Of a stretch of 64,000 bases of DNA, positions 24,008 to 35,985 are shown piece by piece. Position 1 is the stretch's first letter. The number at the start of each line of letters is the position of its first letter. The translations under genes were made by a program, and so were the position numbers. Origin of the DNA: Chinchilla lanigera (lineage: Eukaryota; Chordata; Mammalia; Rodentia; Chinchillidae); the NCBI RefSeq assembly GCF_000276665.1, contig NW_004955417.1, positions 30,248,059 to 30,312,058 on the forward strand, written 5' to 3'. The notes below the pieces were generated by a model. That model had not been told where the DNA came from, searched no databases, and saw nothing but the letters and a program-made list of their open reading frames with translations.

Positions 24008-24489
24008 CTTAACATAAAAGATAAAAACATTTTCAACTTCAATCACAAATCAAAACATACAAAAGAATTGATTTTTCTTTAGCTTTTGTCCTTACATATT
24101 TCCTCAAGGGTAATTAATTATGTAGTATATTTTCTACCAACTATGGCTTTATCCATTTCTTAAACATACTATCAGTTCGAAATGGGAGTTGTGGTTGGGA
24201 ACACTGGATGGTTGAATCTATTTTCATGCTTTAATCTTTGTGTTCTGAAACTGTAGCATAGTCTACTCTGCCAGTGGCTACTGTATTTTATCTCTAATGT
24301 TTCTCAGTGTGGAGTGGGTATTTGCACAAGGTTTGAAATACTGTGGGTACTTAGAATAACCGATGGGCATATGAGATACATCTGTCCAGACTGGTCACAA
24401 CACAGCTCAGGAGGACTGGAGATCACACATTCACTGATCATGTATCATGTTGGACCGTGCCATCCCTCTGGATGTCCTATCACTCCCTA

Positions 24490-24575
24490 GATATGCCCCT
24501 CATGAGGCAGAGTTGTCACTCCCACTTTAGAAATGAAGAAACTGAGGTTCAGGGAGAGGCCGCATCCTCAGAGGA
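24490..24575 (+). repeat. MIR-like fragment
   Basis: Core 'gaaatgaagaaactgaggtt' and 'cagggagagg' match the MIR central region. The flanks are too diverged to set ends. Confidence 0.6.
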
Positions 24576-25999
24576 AGCCAAGAAAAAGCTTGGCGTGATT
24601 CTGCCATTCTATGTGGCGCCTAGGAAAGGCAGAGGCTCAAGTGCTGGGCTTCACCTGGGAACTGAGCCTGCGCCGAGGACGGGTGGCCTTCATCCTTCCA
24701 ACTCCATGGCTTGGATCCTCCGGAAAGTAAACACCCACCCCGGTGGGTCCTGCAGACCCATGCTGCTGGCCAGGCCCCAGCTGTGCCCAGCCCTCCCCCT
24801 GTGGAGTCACCCTGCAGCCCCGGTCACTGTTCCCCATCTCCACCCTCCGCAGCAGCATATTTAGGGCAGGGAAGAGGCGAAGGAGTTTTAAAGCTCCTCT
24901 CTCACTTGGACACTCACAACCATCACATCTCTCTCCCCTCTTTTTAGAAGACTTCTGGGAATACTTTGCCAGGTCCATGTCCTGTGCAGGCAGGGGCAGC
25001 TCACGAGCAGGAGGGGCAGGAAAGCCTTTCCAGTCACACCTGTGCTGTGGGCTGGGCTGGTGACAGGAGGGGACACACCAGGATTAAAGAACACGGTAAA
25101 TACTGGCTCACAGTGGGAGACACATTAGCAGATGATTGCCTTAGTTTCTTAAAAATGTCTATCTCAGAGGAAAAAGGGGAAAGACTACTTCAGATTAAAA
25201 GAAACAATTACAAATTGAAAAATAGAACATCTATAAAAGTTCTGGTGGAACCATAAAGAAAATATGACTGTAAATTAGATAGTCTTTGAAAATTATCATT
25301 CATCTCTGTCATGATATAGCAATGTATAATCAATGCCATACGCCTAGTATGTATGACATTTTATACCTATATATAATGTACGGTATGTTTAAAGTATGAC
25401 CTCATTATATTTGAATACATTTTAACAGAATAACACAACTCTCTAGTCCACTAGGCTCAGTTCATAGAGTTTGCTGGTGATGCTGCTCCTCTCACCGACA
25501 CAGAAGCAAGGCTGAGGTAACCCACTCAGCACGGCCCCCACACGGAGGAGGAACCCAGCGGTCTCCTGCTGCAGTCCCAGTTCTCTTGCACAGGCTCCTG
25601 AGCTACAAACAAGCAGCGTCCCTGGCTGAGAAAGGCGCCTCCCTTGCTCAGTCACTACTGCCTCCAACGTGCTTCGTCTCCAGAGACCAGGAGGTCTTCT
25701 TGGTGCAGCTCCTGGCATCTGGTATCTCCTCCCAACACATCCTAACGAGCACTGAGTCAGGAGGGGCCCACACTTCTCGGCTCAGAGCACAGAGGGCACA
25801 AATCACCGTGCCTGTCAGTGAGCACAGCTTCTCCTCGAAGTCCCGCTCTGACACATCAGCTCTGTGTGCATCTGCACTGCCACCGTGGCTGGGTTAGGAG
25901 GCTCCTGGGGAGGCGACGGGATTGCGGCAGAGGAGCTATGCTCCTCAGTGAATTCCTGCACTGATGTTCCCAGGTAGTTGTGCTGTCCAGAGGCCAGGT

Positions 26000-26247
26000 G
26001 GAGGTGGGCCACAAGGGTGCCGTGTCTTTGAGGGTGCATCTCTCACTGGCAGCATTCTCTGCAGCCCTGTTTCCTGGTCACCATTAAGTGGGCAGCTTTG
26101 CTCCTCCGTGCTCATCCTCTGTGATGATTCTGCCTTGGAACCAGCTGACCATGGACTGAAACCTCTGCAACTGTGAGCCAAGCAAACCTCTCCCTCTTGA
26201 GTTGGAGTGTCAGGTGTTTTGTGCCAACTGGAAAGCTGACTGGTACA
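26000..26247 (+). mobile_element. MT-type MaLR LTR 3' part
   Basis: Plus-strand sense end of a MaLR LTR: 'ccatggactgaaacctctgc', 'aactgtgagccaagcaaacc', 'gtgtcaggtgttttgtgcca', 'gactggtaca'. Compared with the copies at 11619 and 14841, it lies in the opposite direction. The 5' part is not clear. Antisense to ANGPT1. Confidence 0.7.
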
Positions 26248-28638
26248 AGCTCTTTATGCCCATACATTACCACCAACACACAATCCTCACATATGTGGGC
26301 TTGGGATCATTTCATTAAAATCTATGGATTTTAAGGGATTATGATTGATTTCATTGTTTAACAAAAACTTATGGAACTTACTATATATCAGGTCCTGTCC
26401 TAAATTTTAATGATAGAACACAGACCAGAACAAGACAACAAAAGTCTTTGCTCACTAGGAGGATATAACCGTATGCAAGGGTTGTTCAGATTTTCTCACA
26501 AAGATAGCAAATACCTCAGGCTGGCTGGGCCATCTGGTCTCTGCTACGACCACTGCACTCTGTTGCTGGACTGAGGAAGCAGAGATAAGATATTAATGAG
26601 TGGTAGTGGCAACTGTGCTCAATAAAACTATTTACAAGAAGAAATGGCCAACAATAGGGGTGCTGGTTTGTGACTTCTGGGAAGCAGATGATAAAACGGG
26701 GTTAGGCATGCAAGATATTTATCAGGGGAAACACTTGTGAAGGGTAAACGGAAGAGGCCAGAGGAGGAAAGAAGGAAGTTGGTGGATTGCAGCCCAGCCC
26801 TTGGGCAGCTGTGGCCAACGGGGAGCCCTCAGCCCAGGTTGTGTGTCAGCGGTGCTGTAGCTCCCGAGAGCGGAACCGAGCAGCCCTGCCACAATGGCTC
26901 AACCCCAGGGGTGGCGCCGGGGCCTGTGGCCTCTCCTCCGGCATGGTGGTGGACTTCAGAGCTCAATCCCTGGGGCTTCGGTCAGTTACACAGTCCACTG
27001 TCGCGGGGTGGAGAGGTGCGTTTCATGGCTGTAAGGAAAGCTCCATAGGAGATTAACCTGCTACACATGAAGATGTAGTTTAGAGATGTGTTGCCCTGAC
27101 TCAAACTTGGGATCCAAGGGCTGCTGCATCTGCTATTATAAAACACATCACGTGAAGAAAGGACTCAAAGTAGTGGTTAACTTGGGCTAAATCCCACACT
27201 GAACACTGTGGTCACTGCACAAGTCATTGGAAGTTCTGGTGGGCACTTCCTGTAGTTACACAAGAGGAGAGTGCAAGGGCGCCTGGCCCTTGGGTTGCAG
27301 GCGGTGCTGTCTCAGGCGCCTGTGGATGGCATCAGAGGCCAGACGCCACTGTCACCCACGGGACAGGGCAGCTGCTGTCAGCTACAGGGAGCACGCAGGA
27401 GCTCTTGGTACCGCACTGTCTTTGCTTGGTCTGACGTCCGGCTCTGCCCTCTGTGGGGGCTGCTGACCATCCTGCAATTTTAGAGGAAGAAGGAGGCCCC
27501 AGGAAAAAGGCAGTCCTGAGGGGGGCTGTCTGGCTTTATCCCCCCACTACCTGTTCCACCTGCAAGTCACTCCACCTGTGTTTCATTGTCACAGCTTTAA
27601 GCAAAGGCTAGTGACGCTATTGACCCCACGGGACTTATAATTGTTATGCAGCTGATGTGCGTGGAATTGCTTAGAACAGGGCAGGGCACTGAGTCTCGCA
27701 GGGGATTTCAGTGCAGTCTGTTTGAGTGATAGCCCCACAGCTGAATCTCCCGGAGAAAGGAGGAGAAATAGAACTCCCTGACCGGAGGGACATACGCAGT
27801 CCCTGCTACTAATCCCTTCACAGAAAGGGGCTGCTGAGGAGCACAGACTCTAGTCCAAGTGACAGCCAGAAAGAAGGACGTGCATCTTCCCCCAGACACA
27901 CATCCAGCCGGGGAGCTGTAGGCGCGGTACCACTGCAAACCTGGCTGTGCCGTCCTCGGTTAGGCTTCGTGTAGAAGGGCAGAAGAGGACTAGAGAGCAG
28001 GAGCTTCCTGCCTTTAAAACACCATCCTGTGAAATCTGGGCACGGAAATGGCCTACAAAGCCACTGCATGCGTTCTCGAAATAACGGAGGCCCCAGACTG
28101 AGTTTCAGGAGCAGCCGTGCTCACTAATATGAACTGTGGACGTACAAGCAAAGTCACTCAAACTTTTTAAGCCTAACCCCAGACAGCACAGAGGGCGTGC
28201 GGCTGCCAGCTCACTGCCCACACACAGCGCGCACGGACGTGGCCCTGCCTCGCCACTGCGTGTGTCTTCCTGGAGCACGGCCCACTCCACAGTCACACCT
28301 GTGCCCTCGGGCGGACCTTACACGAGAGGGTGTGGAGCCCCACAGCTGCGAATGCAGGGACAACTGAAGACACTGCCAGAAGCTGGGAAGGACGCACAAA
28401 TTTCACCTCCTAAGGTGGACCTCCTAAGTTTGATTTTCTTCTCGGCCTGCCTCTTACTGCTAGTGCTGAGGGATTTGCGACTTTGTTTCTCAGGTTTCGC
28501 CGAGCTTAAAACTGTCGTGAAGTATCCAACAGACTCCCGCCGGCCTTCCATAATGCGCTGTAGCTGTTCCACGCAGGGAGCATAACTTGCTTTTTAATTA
28601 TCTGAACTATTTTCCATAAAGCTCATGTCTCCTGGCTG

Positions 28639-28666
28639 GCAGAATGCAGAATGCAGAATGCAGAAT
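28639..28666. repeat. GCAGAAT tandem repeat, four copies
   Basis: Four perfect 7-bp units in a row. Short, with no evident function. Confidence 0.95.
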
Positions 28667-30166
28667 GAGTTGTCATCGTTTAAAACCTTAGGCTGCATGC
28701 ACCTTCACAGTGTGGAGATTAAATGTTACCACCAGGAACGTTTTCTCCGCAACTCTAATTCTTAGATGGGAAGAAAATAAAAACAACCCTAGGTAAAGGT
28801 TGCTGGGGATGGGAGAAGGGAAAAAACTCTGTCACGTCTGTCATAAAAGTTAGAACAGAAGTTACAGGAACTCAAATGTGCAGTCCAGGATGTTGTGTTT
28901 TTCAGTTTATGAACACATGAGAGCGTTTTGTAGCAGAGGGGAAGCAGTCTGCTCTATACAAATAAGAGAGAAAAGTCACATTCCCTACACCACAAGAAGC
29001 CACACTTGCTTGGTGTGATAACACATGACTAAACAAGTCTGGTAATCATGGTCTCAATATGTAGTTTCTTCCTCTCCTTCTTCCTACACTTATATGAGGA
29101 TAATGTAAAACAGAAATATTTTCTGAAGCCTATGTGATTTATTTCTCTGACTCAGTCATCAATAAACTTCATTTTCAACTTGGTAATGATTGGTATTTCT
29201 AATCAAGGCGCATAGAAAAAAAGAAAAGAACAGTGCAGTTTTGAGTCCTGAATTCTATTTATTACTTGCAACAGCATAGAAATCACAAAAATGACTCAAA
29301 TGTCCTGACCTACATGCTCTAAGTGGCTTTTATACACATCCTTCATACGTGGGAGAGTGTGTGTTTACGTAAGGTGCTCCAGCCATAGGTACTACCATTG
29401 TTATTTCTCTCTAAACACTGGCATATGATCGTGATGCCACTAATGCAAATGAGATGCAATAAAATCGATATAAACTGCACGTCGTTTTCGTGTTTACGTG
29501 TTTCAGCTGGGCTGCAGAATTTTACCCCACTGACATAACATCAGCCCTTGAGTTTCAGAACGGTGACAGGAGCAACTGTTTCTGTAGCCACAGGGGCATG
29601 AAGAGCTCATCTTTCATCATCAAAACCCTGTCTGCTGTTTGCACAAAGCGGCAAGGGTGCGTCTGCAACTCTGATGATTAAAATGCATCCTAGTTTTCAT
29701 TGATCTGTGCTCAAAAAGCATTTCGTCATACCTGTTAGGGGACAGATAAGCAAACAGGCATTTCTGATCGGTCCACTGGGGGCTTTCTTTTAGCTCACAG
29801 ACTTGCAGGTGCATAAAAGCAAGCATTACCAGAGACGCAAGAAGGCAGGTCCAGAGTGAGAATCCAGCCGCGAATGCGACCCGATGAGTTCTTGTATTTG
29901 ACATCAGACCACATCAAGGTTGGTGGATGCAGTGTATTTGAATTTAGGCGCAGATTAGGCCCTAAAGCAGCCCTGTGTTTGTTAATACACCAACCCCTTA
30001 AATCCAAAGAAGTAAGTGCAGCATGTCAGGTGGTCTTGTTATTGCCAATCAACAAAAATGTCTGTTTCCCCAGTCTGCGCTGAAATGTACATTGTGTTTA
30101 TGAAGTATGCTAAAGAATGAAAATGAGGAAGCAGCTCAGGGTGCAGACTGTGGCCCAGAGCCCTAC

Positions 30167-30322
30167 CTGGGTCTCCACGTCCGTCAGCTTCCGGGTCTGC
30201 TCTGCAGTCTGTGTCAGAAGGCTGGTCCCAATCTCCAGCATGGTGGCCGTGTGGTTCTGAACTGCGTTCTGCTGTATCTGTGCCATCTCCGACTTCATAT
30301 TTTCCACAATGTAATTCTCAAG
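30167..30322 (-). CDS. ANGPT1: ANGPT1 exon 2 (start of coiled coil)
   Basis: The most 5' ANGPT1 exon present. On the minus strand the acceptor 'gtctcttgcag' is followed by LENYIVENMKSEMAQIQQNA, then VQNHTATMLEIGTSLLTQTA and EQTRKLTDVETQ, and the donor CCCAG|gtaggg. The exon is 156 bp (52 codons) with phase 0 at both ends, so skipping it would keep the frame but delete 52 residues. By human numbering it covers about residues 100-151. It carries the sequon Asn-His-Thr (about residue 122) and begins the coiled coil that follows the N-terminal superclustering segment encoded by exon 1. The open frame runs on upstream and downstream through intron bases, so its start methionine is not real; translation starts in exon 1, outside the window. 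No base change that breaks the frame is visible. Confidence 0.97.
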
Positions 30323-33300
30323 CTGCAAGAGACAGAGCACAAGCACGCTACGTTATGAGCAAGTCCTCTGGGTCAGGTCACATAATATTTACAATGACCA
30401 AAAAGACATAGCCACAAGCGGGCCATCTGGCGGGGGCCCCTGTGTCTGGGGAGCTGGGCAGATGGAAGCGGAGCGCTCGGCAGTCTGGCTGCTGGCAAAC
30501 CCTGCTCTACTGATGCACGCAGACAGGAATCCCTGCCTTCCTGAGCGTTTGTCCTGGGATTGCGCATTTTTGTCGCTGACAGGATCTCATCTAACCACAC
30601 AGCAAAGACAGGAGAAAGGCTGTCGGACTCACTGTTCCTTTAACTCCTTCTGCCAAGGAAGGGGAGTCAGAGGGGTCAGTGATGAGCTCAGGTCGCCCGG
30701 TCAGAATCCAACAGTGAGCAAAGAAGTTTACTCTAAGGTTCCGTTCTCTGGTCTTTTCATGATGCCGCACCAACCACCCACCTCAGCCAAGTCCCGCCTC
30801 TTGCTTGCATTTCCTTTGTGATCAGCAAAAGGCTGCACTGCCCAGGGATGTGCTCCACAGGCGAGGGAGGAGGGCAGGTGCCCGGGCAGCCTTCAGTGAA
30901 CTTAGGACCAATTCAAATGCAGGCAGCGACGAGGAGCCGGACGCCAGCTGCACGTGATTCCCGTGCTCATTCACAGGCTCAGACTGGGCTCTGAAAGCGC
31001 GGCCTGGGAAGCAGCATTTGCACTTGCTGCCCTGGGTGGAATGTGTTGCTTCACAGTGCACCTCGGTGAACACCACAGGGGCCGGGAAGAAGGGTTGAGG
31101 GCACCCAAGAGGGGATGACCGCCACCCACAGAGGAGGGGAACCTGGGCCTGCTTGGAGAGAGAGAAGCAGCCAGCACCCTGTCAGCGCCCTCCGCTCCCG
31201 GCCCTTGCAGTGATCGCATTTTGTTACCAATTACGTGTGTGGGAATTGAGTCCCAGAGACACCAGGTCCAAGGCCGCACAGCACCGGCAAGCCGGCCTTG
31301 GCCCTAGTGCTGAGTCCTCACCCCTCACCCCAGCTCTCTCGCCACTTGGACAGCGTCGCCAAGTCGAGCTTAGCAAGCCGGTTCCAAATCACTAACAGCT
31401 ATGTGATTTTTACCAGTTTAGTGAACCACGGTGCGCCCACAACTTCACCATCCATAGTAACATCATCATCATGTAATAAATATAGTCTCCGAGTAAATTC
31501 CCCTTCGTGAAGCTCTGGCAGCTCAATTTCTAACATCATCCCTTGCTTATTTCTATTAATCATATATGAATATGCCCCAAACCAATAAAAACAAAGCTTA
31601 AAATAAAGCTCATGTTGTTATTAATAAATTCTGAACTTGTTCTCTGTCATCTCTCAAATCAGAAGTGCACAGGGAGCAAGAGGAATTCAACCTGTGAAAG
31701 TTTGCTATAAAAGTGCAAAACGGACCAGAATAAATATCTGAAAATTATTGTAATAAAATTCAAGGTCTCTAGGCCAAGTTCTGGCTTTTCTCCAGGTATA
31801 TGAACACATGTAAGCAACATGGGAGAGTTGCAGAAAGAGTGTGGTCGGAGCTGCAAGCATTTGGCATCGTGGATTCCATGTCACGTTTCCCCTTCCTAGT
31901 CACTTCCCCTGACTTCCTGCAGGAAGCGGTCTTCCATCCCTTCAGAATAAGTGCTATGGTCTTCTAGACCCTCCTAGCTTCCAGAGGGGCTGCAAGTTCA
32001 AGCCTGGCAAGCCACAAGGAATTGCTTGTGCTTAGCAAGCACGAGTTCTCATGAGTGGACAGGCCTTATAACCAAGGTCATTAAAACTCTGTTCTGGAAT
32101 TGAGTCCAGTGAGTTCATGCAAGAACTTCTTCCTTCGTGATTAATATGCTGGTAACACAGACGGCTGATGCTGTTGATGCCAAATTTTACCACCAAAAAA
32201 CCAGAGCCAGCCTAAGAATGAAGTCAATTCAGAGAAAACGACGGGGAGATGGACAGATCCACGGGTGGACGGAGGCAGCCAGGTGACACAGACAGAAGGC
32301 TGTGTGTTCAGCATCCAGCTCTGGCCATGCATGCAGTCAGGTCCACCCTTGGGCAGTTGCCAGTCCCATGGCCTAATGACCTCCCCAACAGCCAGGGTTT
32401 CTTCTTCTTTCAGTCACATCGACACATGCTTTTAACACAACCCCAAAAACGTCAACTACTACATTTGATAGACGCTTAACTATAGAAGCCCAAGACAGGT
32501 ACCACTAGCAGATGCTCCTTGCTTGTCCTGGGGATTCGAGCTCCTCACGGAGATGTGTGTTCCTTGTGAAGATGTCACCTGCCATGCACAGCTGGCATTG
32601 TCCACTGCCTGGTACACGGCAGTCACTGAGTTAAGTGCTTCCCTTTTATAAAAGGAAAAACCTAGACAACTCCACATGTTACAGCAGCTTTGTAGATGAG
32701 ACTCTTGAGGCTTTGAAACCCACACATGAGCTGCAGGAGACCCTCACCCCCACCTCCAGTGGGCACATTCTTCACCACCAGCACATCCCGCCTCGACTCC
32801 TGACTCCGCCTTTTAACCTGTGGCTCCTCATGGTTAGAACTACATGGAGGGCATGGAGATTTGAGGGACAGGCAGCGTGCGGAGGTTTCCAAGGGCATGC
32901 ACTGGACAGCACTTTTCAGTGCTTCAGTGGAATTCTGATCCAAGCAAGGAGGCTTGTTTCTCAAACTGTGGTGGGGGCACACCCCCCGAGTGAGAGCTGG
33001 GGGTTAAGTTGAGAAGTTGAGAAGTTGCTGAGCACAGAGCTGATGAGTTATAAAGTGGGAGATCCCAACCTGAACGTGAAGCAATGTGCTCACACTGCCA
33101 TTGTCAAGGCCTGACTCTAGCGATTGACAAACTACTGGGCAGACGAGCCTGAGAGGACGCTGTTGGACTGGATATGAAGCACGATGAGAAGTAATGGCAG
33201 ATGCTTCCTTAAGCAAGGAACGTGCGTTTCACACACACCATCTCACCCTTGCTTCTCACCCCACAACGTGAGCCTAACTGCACTTCCCAGCTTGAGAAGC

Positions 33301-33694
33301 AGCCTCGGGGGTGACTGCTCTTCTAATCTCCACTCACCTAAGAGTTGGTTCCTCGTGTGTTGCTGGACTGGCTGCCTGCTGAGGACGGATTTCATTTGCG
33401 TCAGCCCTTGTGTATTCATTTCTTACTCCTCCGAGAGGAGCAGCACTGTCAGAGTGAGTTCTCTCTTTATGTACAGGGGGCCGAGTGAACCCGTGGTGAG
33501 ATAAGCCCTCAAGGCCAGGGGGGCATGAATAAAGGGGATCGCTGGAAATACGATGAATTTTTCTTAGTGTATAAGTTCACTTGTTCTGCTCATTCTGTTT
33601 CTTATATGCCACTGTAAAGCACAACAAAGCAAATGACAGCTACGCACTAAACCTCTCCTGAGGCCGGGTGAGCATGGAGTTTGTCAACTCTCAT

Positions 33695-33815
33695 TGTTAC
33701 TATTTTCTGTGGTTTGCTAGTAGGAAACAGAGGCTTGTGGAAGTCAAGTGAGTTGTCTAAAATCACTCAAGAGCTGGTGGCCGAACTGGTTCCCTGCTTT
33801 TTGATATTGACACCA
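33695..33815 (+). repeat. MIR fragment
   Basis: 'aacagaggcttgtggaagtc', 'aagtgagttgtctaaaatca' and 'ctcaagagctggtggccgaa' follow the order of MIR consensus (paired with 'acttgcccaaggtcac' and 'gagccgggatt'). Ancient and diverged. Confidence 0.65.
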
Positions 33816-35849
33816 GTACCACAGATGCATTCTGAGAGTGTGCAACATTCACACAGCGAAAATGTAAAGCGAACACTGGAAATGACGCAGAGAAACTTGT
33901 TCACAGATGAAGAATGGTTCAAATCTGTGAGTTAAACCTTCGAATCTGATTCATGGCTGTGATATCCTGGGAAATGTTGCAGGTGGTGAGAAAGCAAATA
34001 GCCAGCCAACTGTATGACAAGCGGTGTTGCTAAATAGACAAGAAAAACTATCCTTAAGAAGTGAGGATTGTCACTGAGCATCTACTGTAGTTCCCTCCTA
34101 AACTGTTGCCTCCATCTTTTGCTGTGATGAACGGTGAGTGAATACTGCCACTACCTGTCGCAAGAAAGAGGGGACCGGGGCTGCACTCAGAATCACAGCC
34201 TGGGCAGCCTGGGGGCCAAGAGAAGCAGCGCCGGTGTGAGACCCCGACATCCTGCCCACCAAGCTCATTTGCTGTCTTTTCCCCACAAGAGATCACTTCA
34301 AAGGCTCTCTCAAAGCACAGCATATCTTAGAGCACCAGGAATACAATTTCTCCATGTAATTCTTAAGCAAATAACATTTTAAACCCTATAATAATTGACA
34401 AAGGCATCCTTGGCTTAAAATATGTTGTAGATTAAGGGGACCCTGGCTGGATGCAGATGCATATGGTATTACTCAGTTAGAGTAGAATAACCATGAAGTA
34501 AAATAAAATGTTAAATATGGGAAAGTCATAAAAAGGTAAAACAATGCAAAAAATGCCTTCAACATTGATGGTTTTATCTAATATTATTGTTTCATAAATC
34601 AGTGGCAATACTGAAAATGCAGCTATATCCAGGTTTACGACCTTATAAGCAGAGCCTGTGGAGGCCAAGCATGTCATTTGCAGGCATTTCTATGACTGTA
34701 GCTCTTCTTTCAAAGTGGAAAGTTTAATTGTTCCTGCAGATGATGGATCTAGTTAGTTAATATCTGCAGCAGTTCCTGTGCTGACATCCAGGACAGGGAA
34801 CCATTTTTCATTTGGGCATCTGAAGCCATTGGCAAAGGGAAGCTGAAAGAGGTAGCAAATGTTATGAGCGCCAGCAGTCCCGTTTCATCGGTACAACCTC
34901 TTAGGTTCAGAGAGGCTGCAGGAGGCAAGGTGAAGTGGCTAAGAGATGTCAGATGCCAGGACACAGCCAGTTGTGTGGGAAACAGGGCGTCAGCCACACT
35001 TCCCGTCAGGTTCCACAGCTCCTACGACTTGCTTCATCCATCTGCAGGCTCCTGACCTGGGCGCCTGTCGCAGCACCAGCTCATACCTGCTGTCTCCTGC
35101 CCAGACAGCCCCTGTGCTTCTCTAGCTTTGCTCTCCAGTCTCGGTGCCCGCCAGCTGCCCCTCGGTCACTGAGCCTCGAAAATCCATCGATTTTATGCTT
35201 TGAATGCATCATCTCACAAATGGCAAAAACCAGAATTAAATGCCCCAATTACCCCATGTACGCCCAGGTTGTATGTGACAGTCTAAGTGTGTCTGTGATG
35301 GAGGCGTGCTGTGGACACAGCCTGGTGTGAAACACTCAGAGTGCGAAGTCGACACAGAAGGGCGTGGACAGGCCACTTCTGTGGGGCAGGTGAGCGCAGT
35401 GACAGATCTCTGCTTGACAGGCTTCTGGGTACTGGTGTCACAGGTGTGAGCTGACACTCATTTCTCACCCCCCACGGAGCAGCAGCACGCCCAGTGACAC
35501 AACAGGAGGAGTCCCAAGGGAGTCCCAGAAAGCCCTGGGTGGGTACTTCCTGGGCAATCACTTCTCTGGGTCCTGACTCTTTTAAGACTGCAGGGGAGAA
35601 GGGGTGTGCTGTTGAAAGTTGCCTACATCATAGGCAGTGCCCCAGAGGCTGGGCCAGGACCCACACAGCCAGCCTGCCTTTGTGTAAACAAGTGAGAGCG
35701 TCCACTAGCTTGGCACCTCTCTTCCACACAAGGAAAAGGTCATGGTCATGAGCTCATGAAACATTTACGTCTGCTTAATCTTTCCCTTTCTATCTTTTAC
35801 ACCAAAGCTGGTGTAATAAAACTGCCTTCAGCCAGGAGCCGGGATACCT

Positions 35850-35985
35850 GGACTTTAATCCAGGTGTGATCGTTGATCTACTCCAAGTCATCCGAGTGGG
35901 TTGGGTCTGAGCTATCATCTGTGAAACGAGACTGGATTAGATGGTCCCTGATGTCTCCAGGAGCGCTCACTGCCTTGATTTAAAA
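35850..35985 (-). repeat. MIR-type fragment (antisense on plus)
   Basis: 'tcatctgtgaaacgagactg' and 'gattagatggtccctgatgt' match the antisense end of an old MIR-class SINE. Ends approximate. Confidence 0.55.

Larger units (their letters stand above)
24008..30166 (-). other. ANGPT1: ANGPT1 intron 2, complete (6,159 bp)
   Basis: Phase 0 intron between exons 2 and 3. Named content: a MIR-like fragment (about 24490-24575), an MT-type MaLR LTR end (about 26000-26247) and a small GCAGAAT tandem repeat (28639-28666). 26250-28640 and 28670-30160 contain nothing recognised; the former is GC-rich with several chance open frames, the latter AT-rich. Confidence 0.9.
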
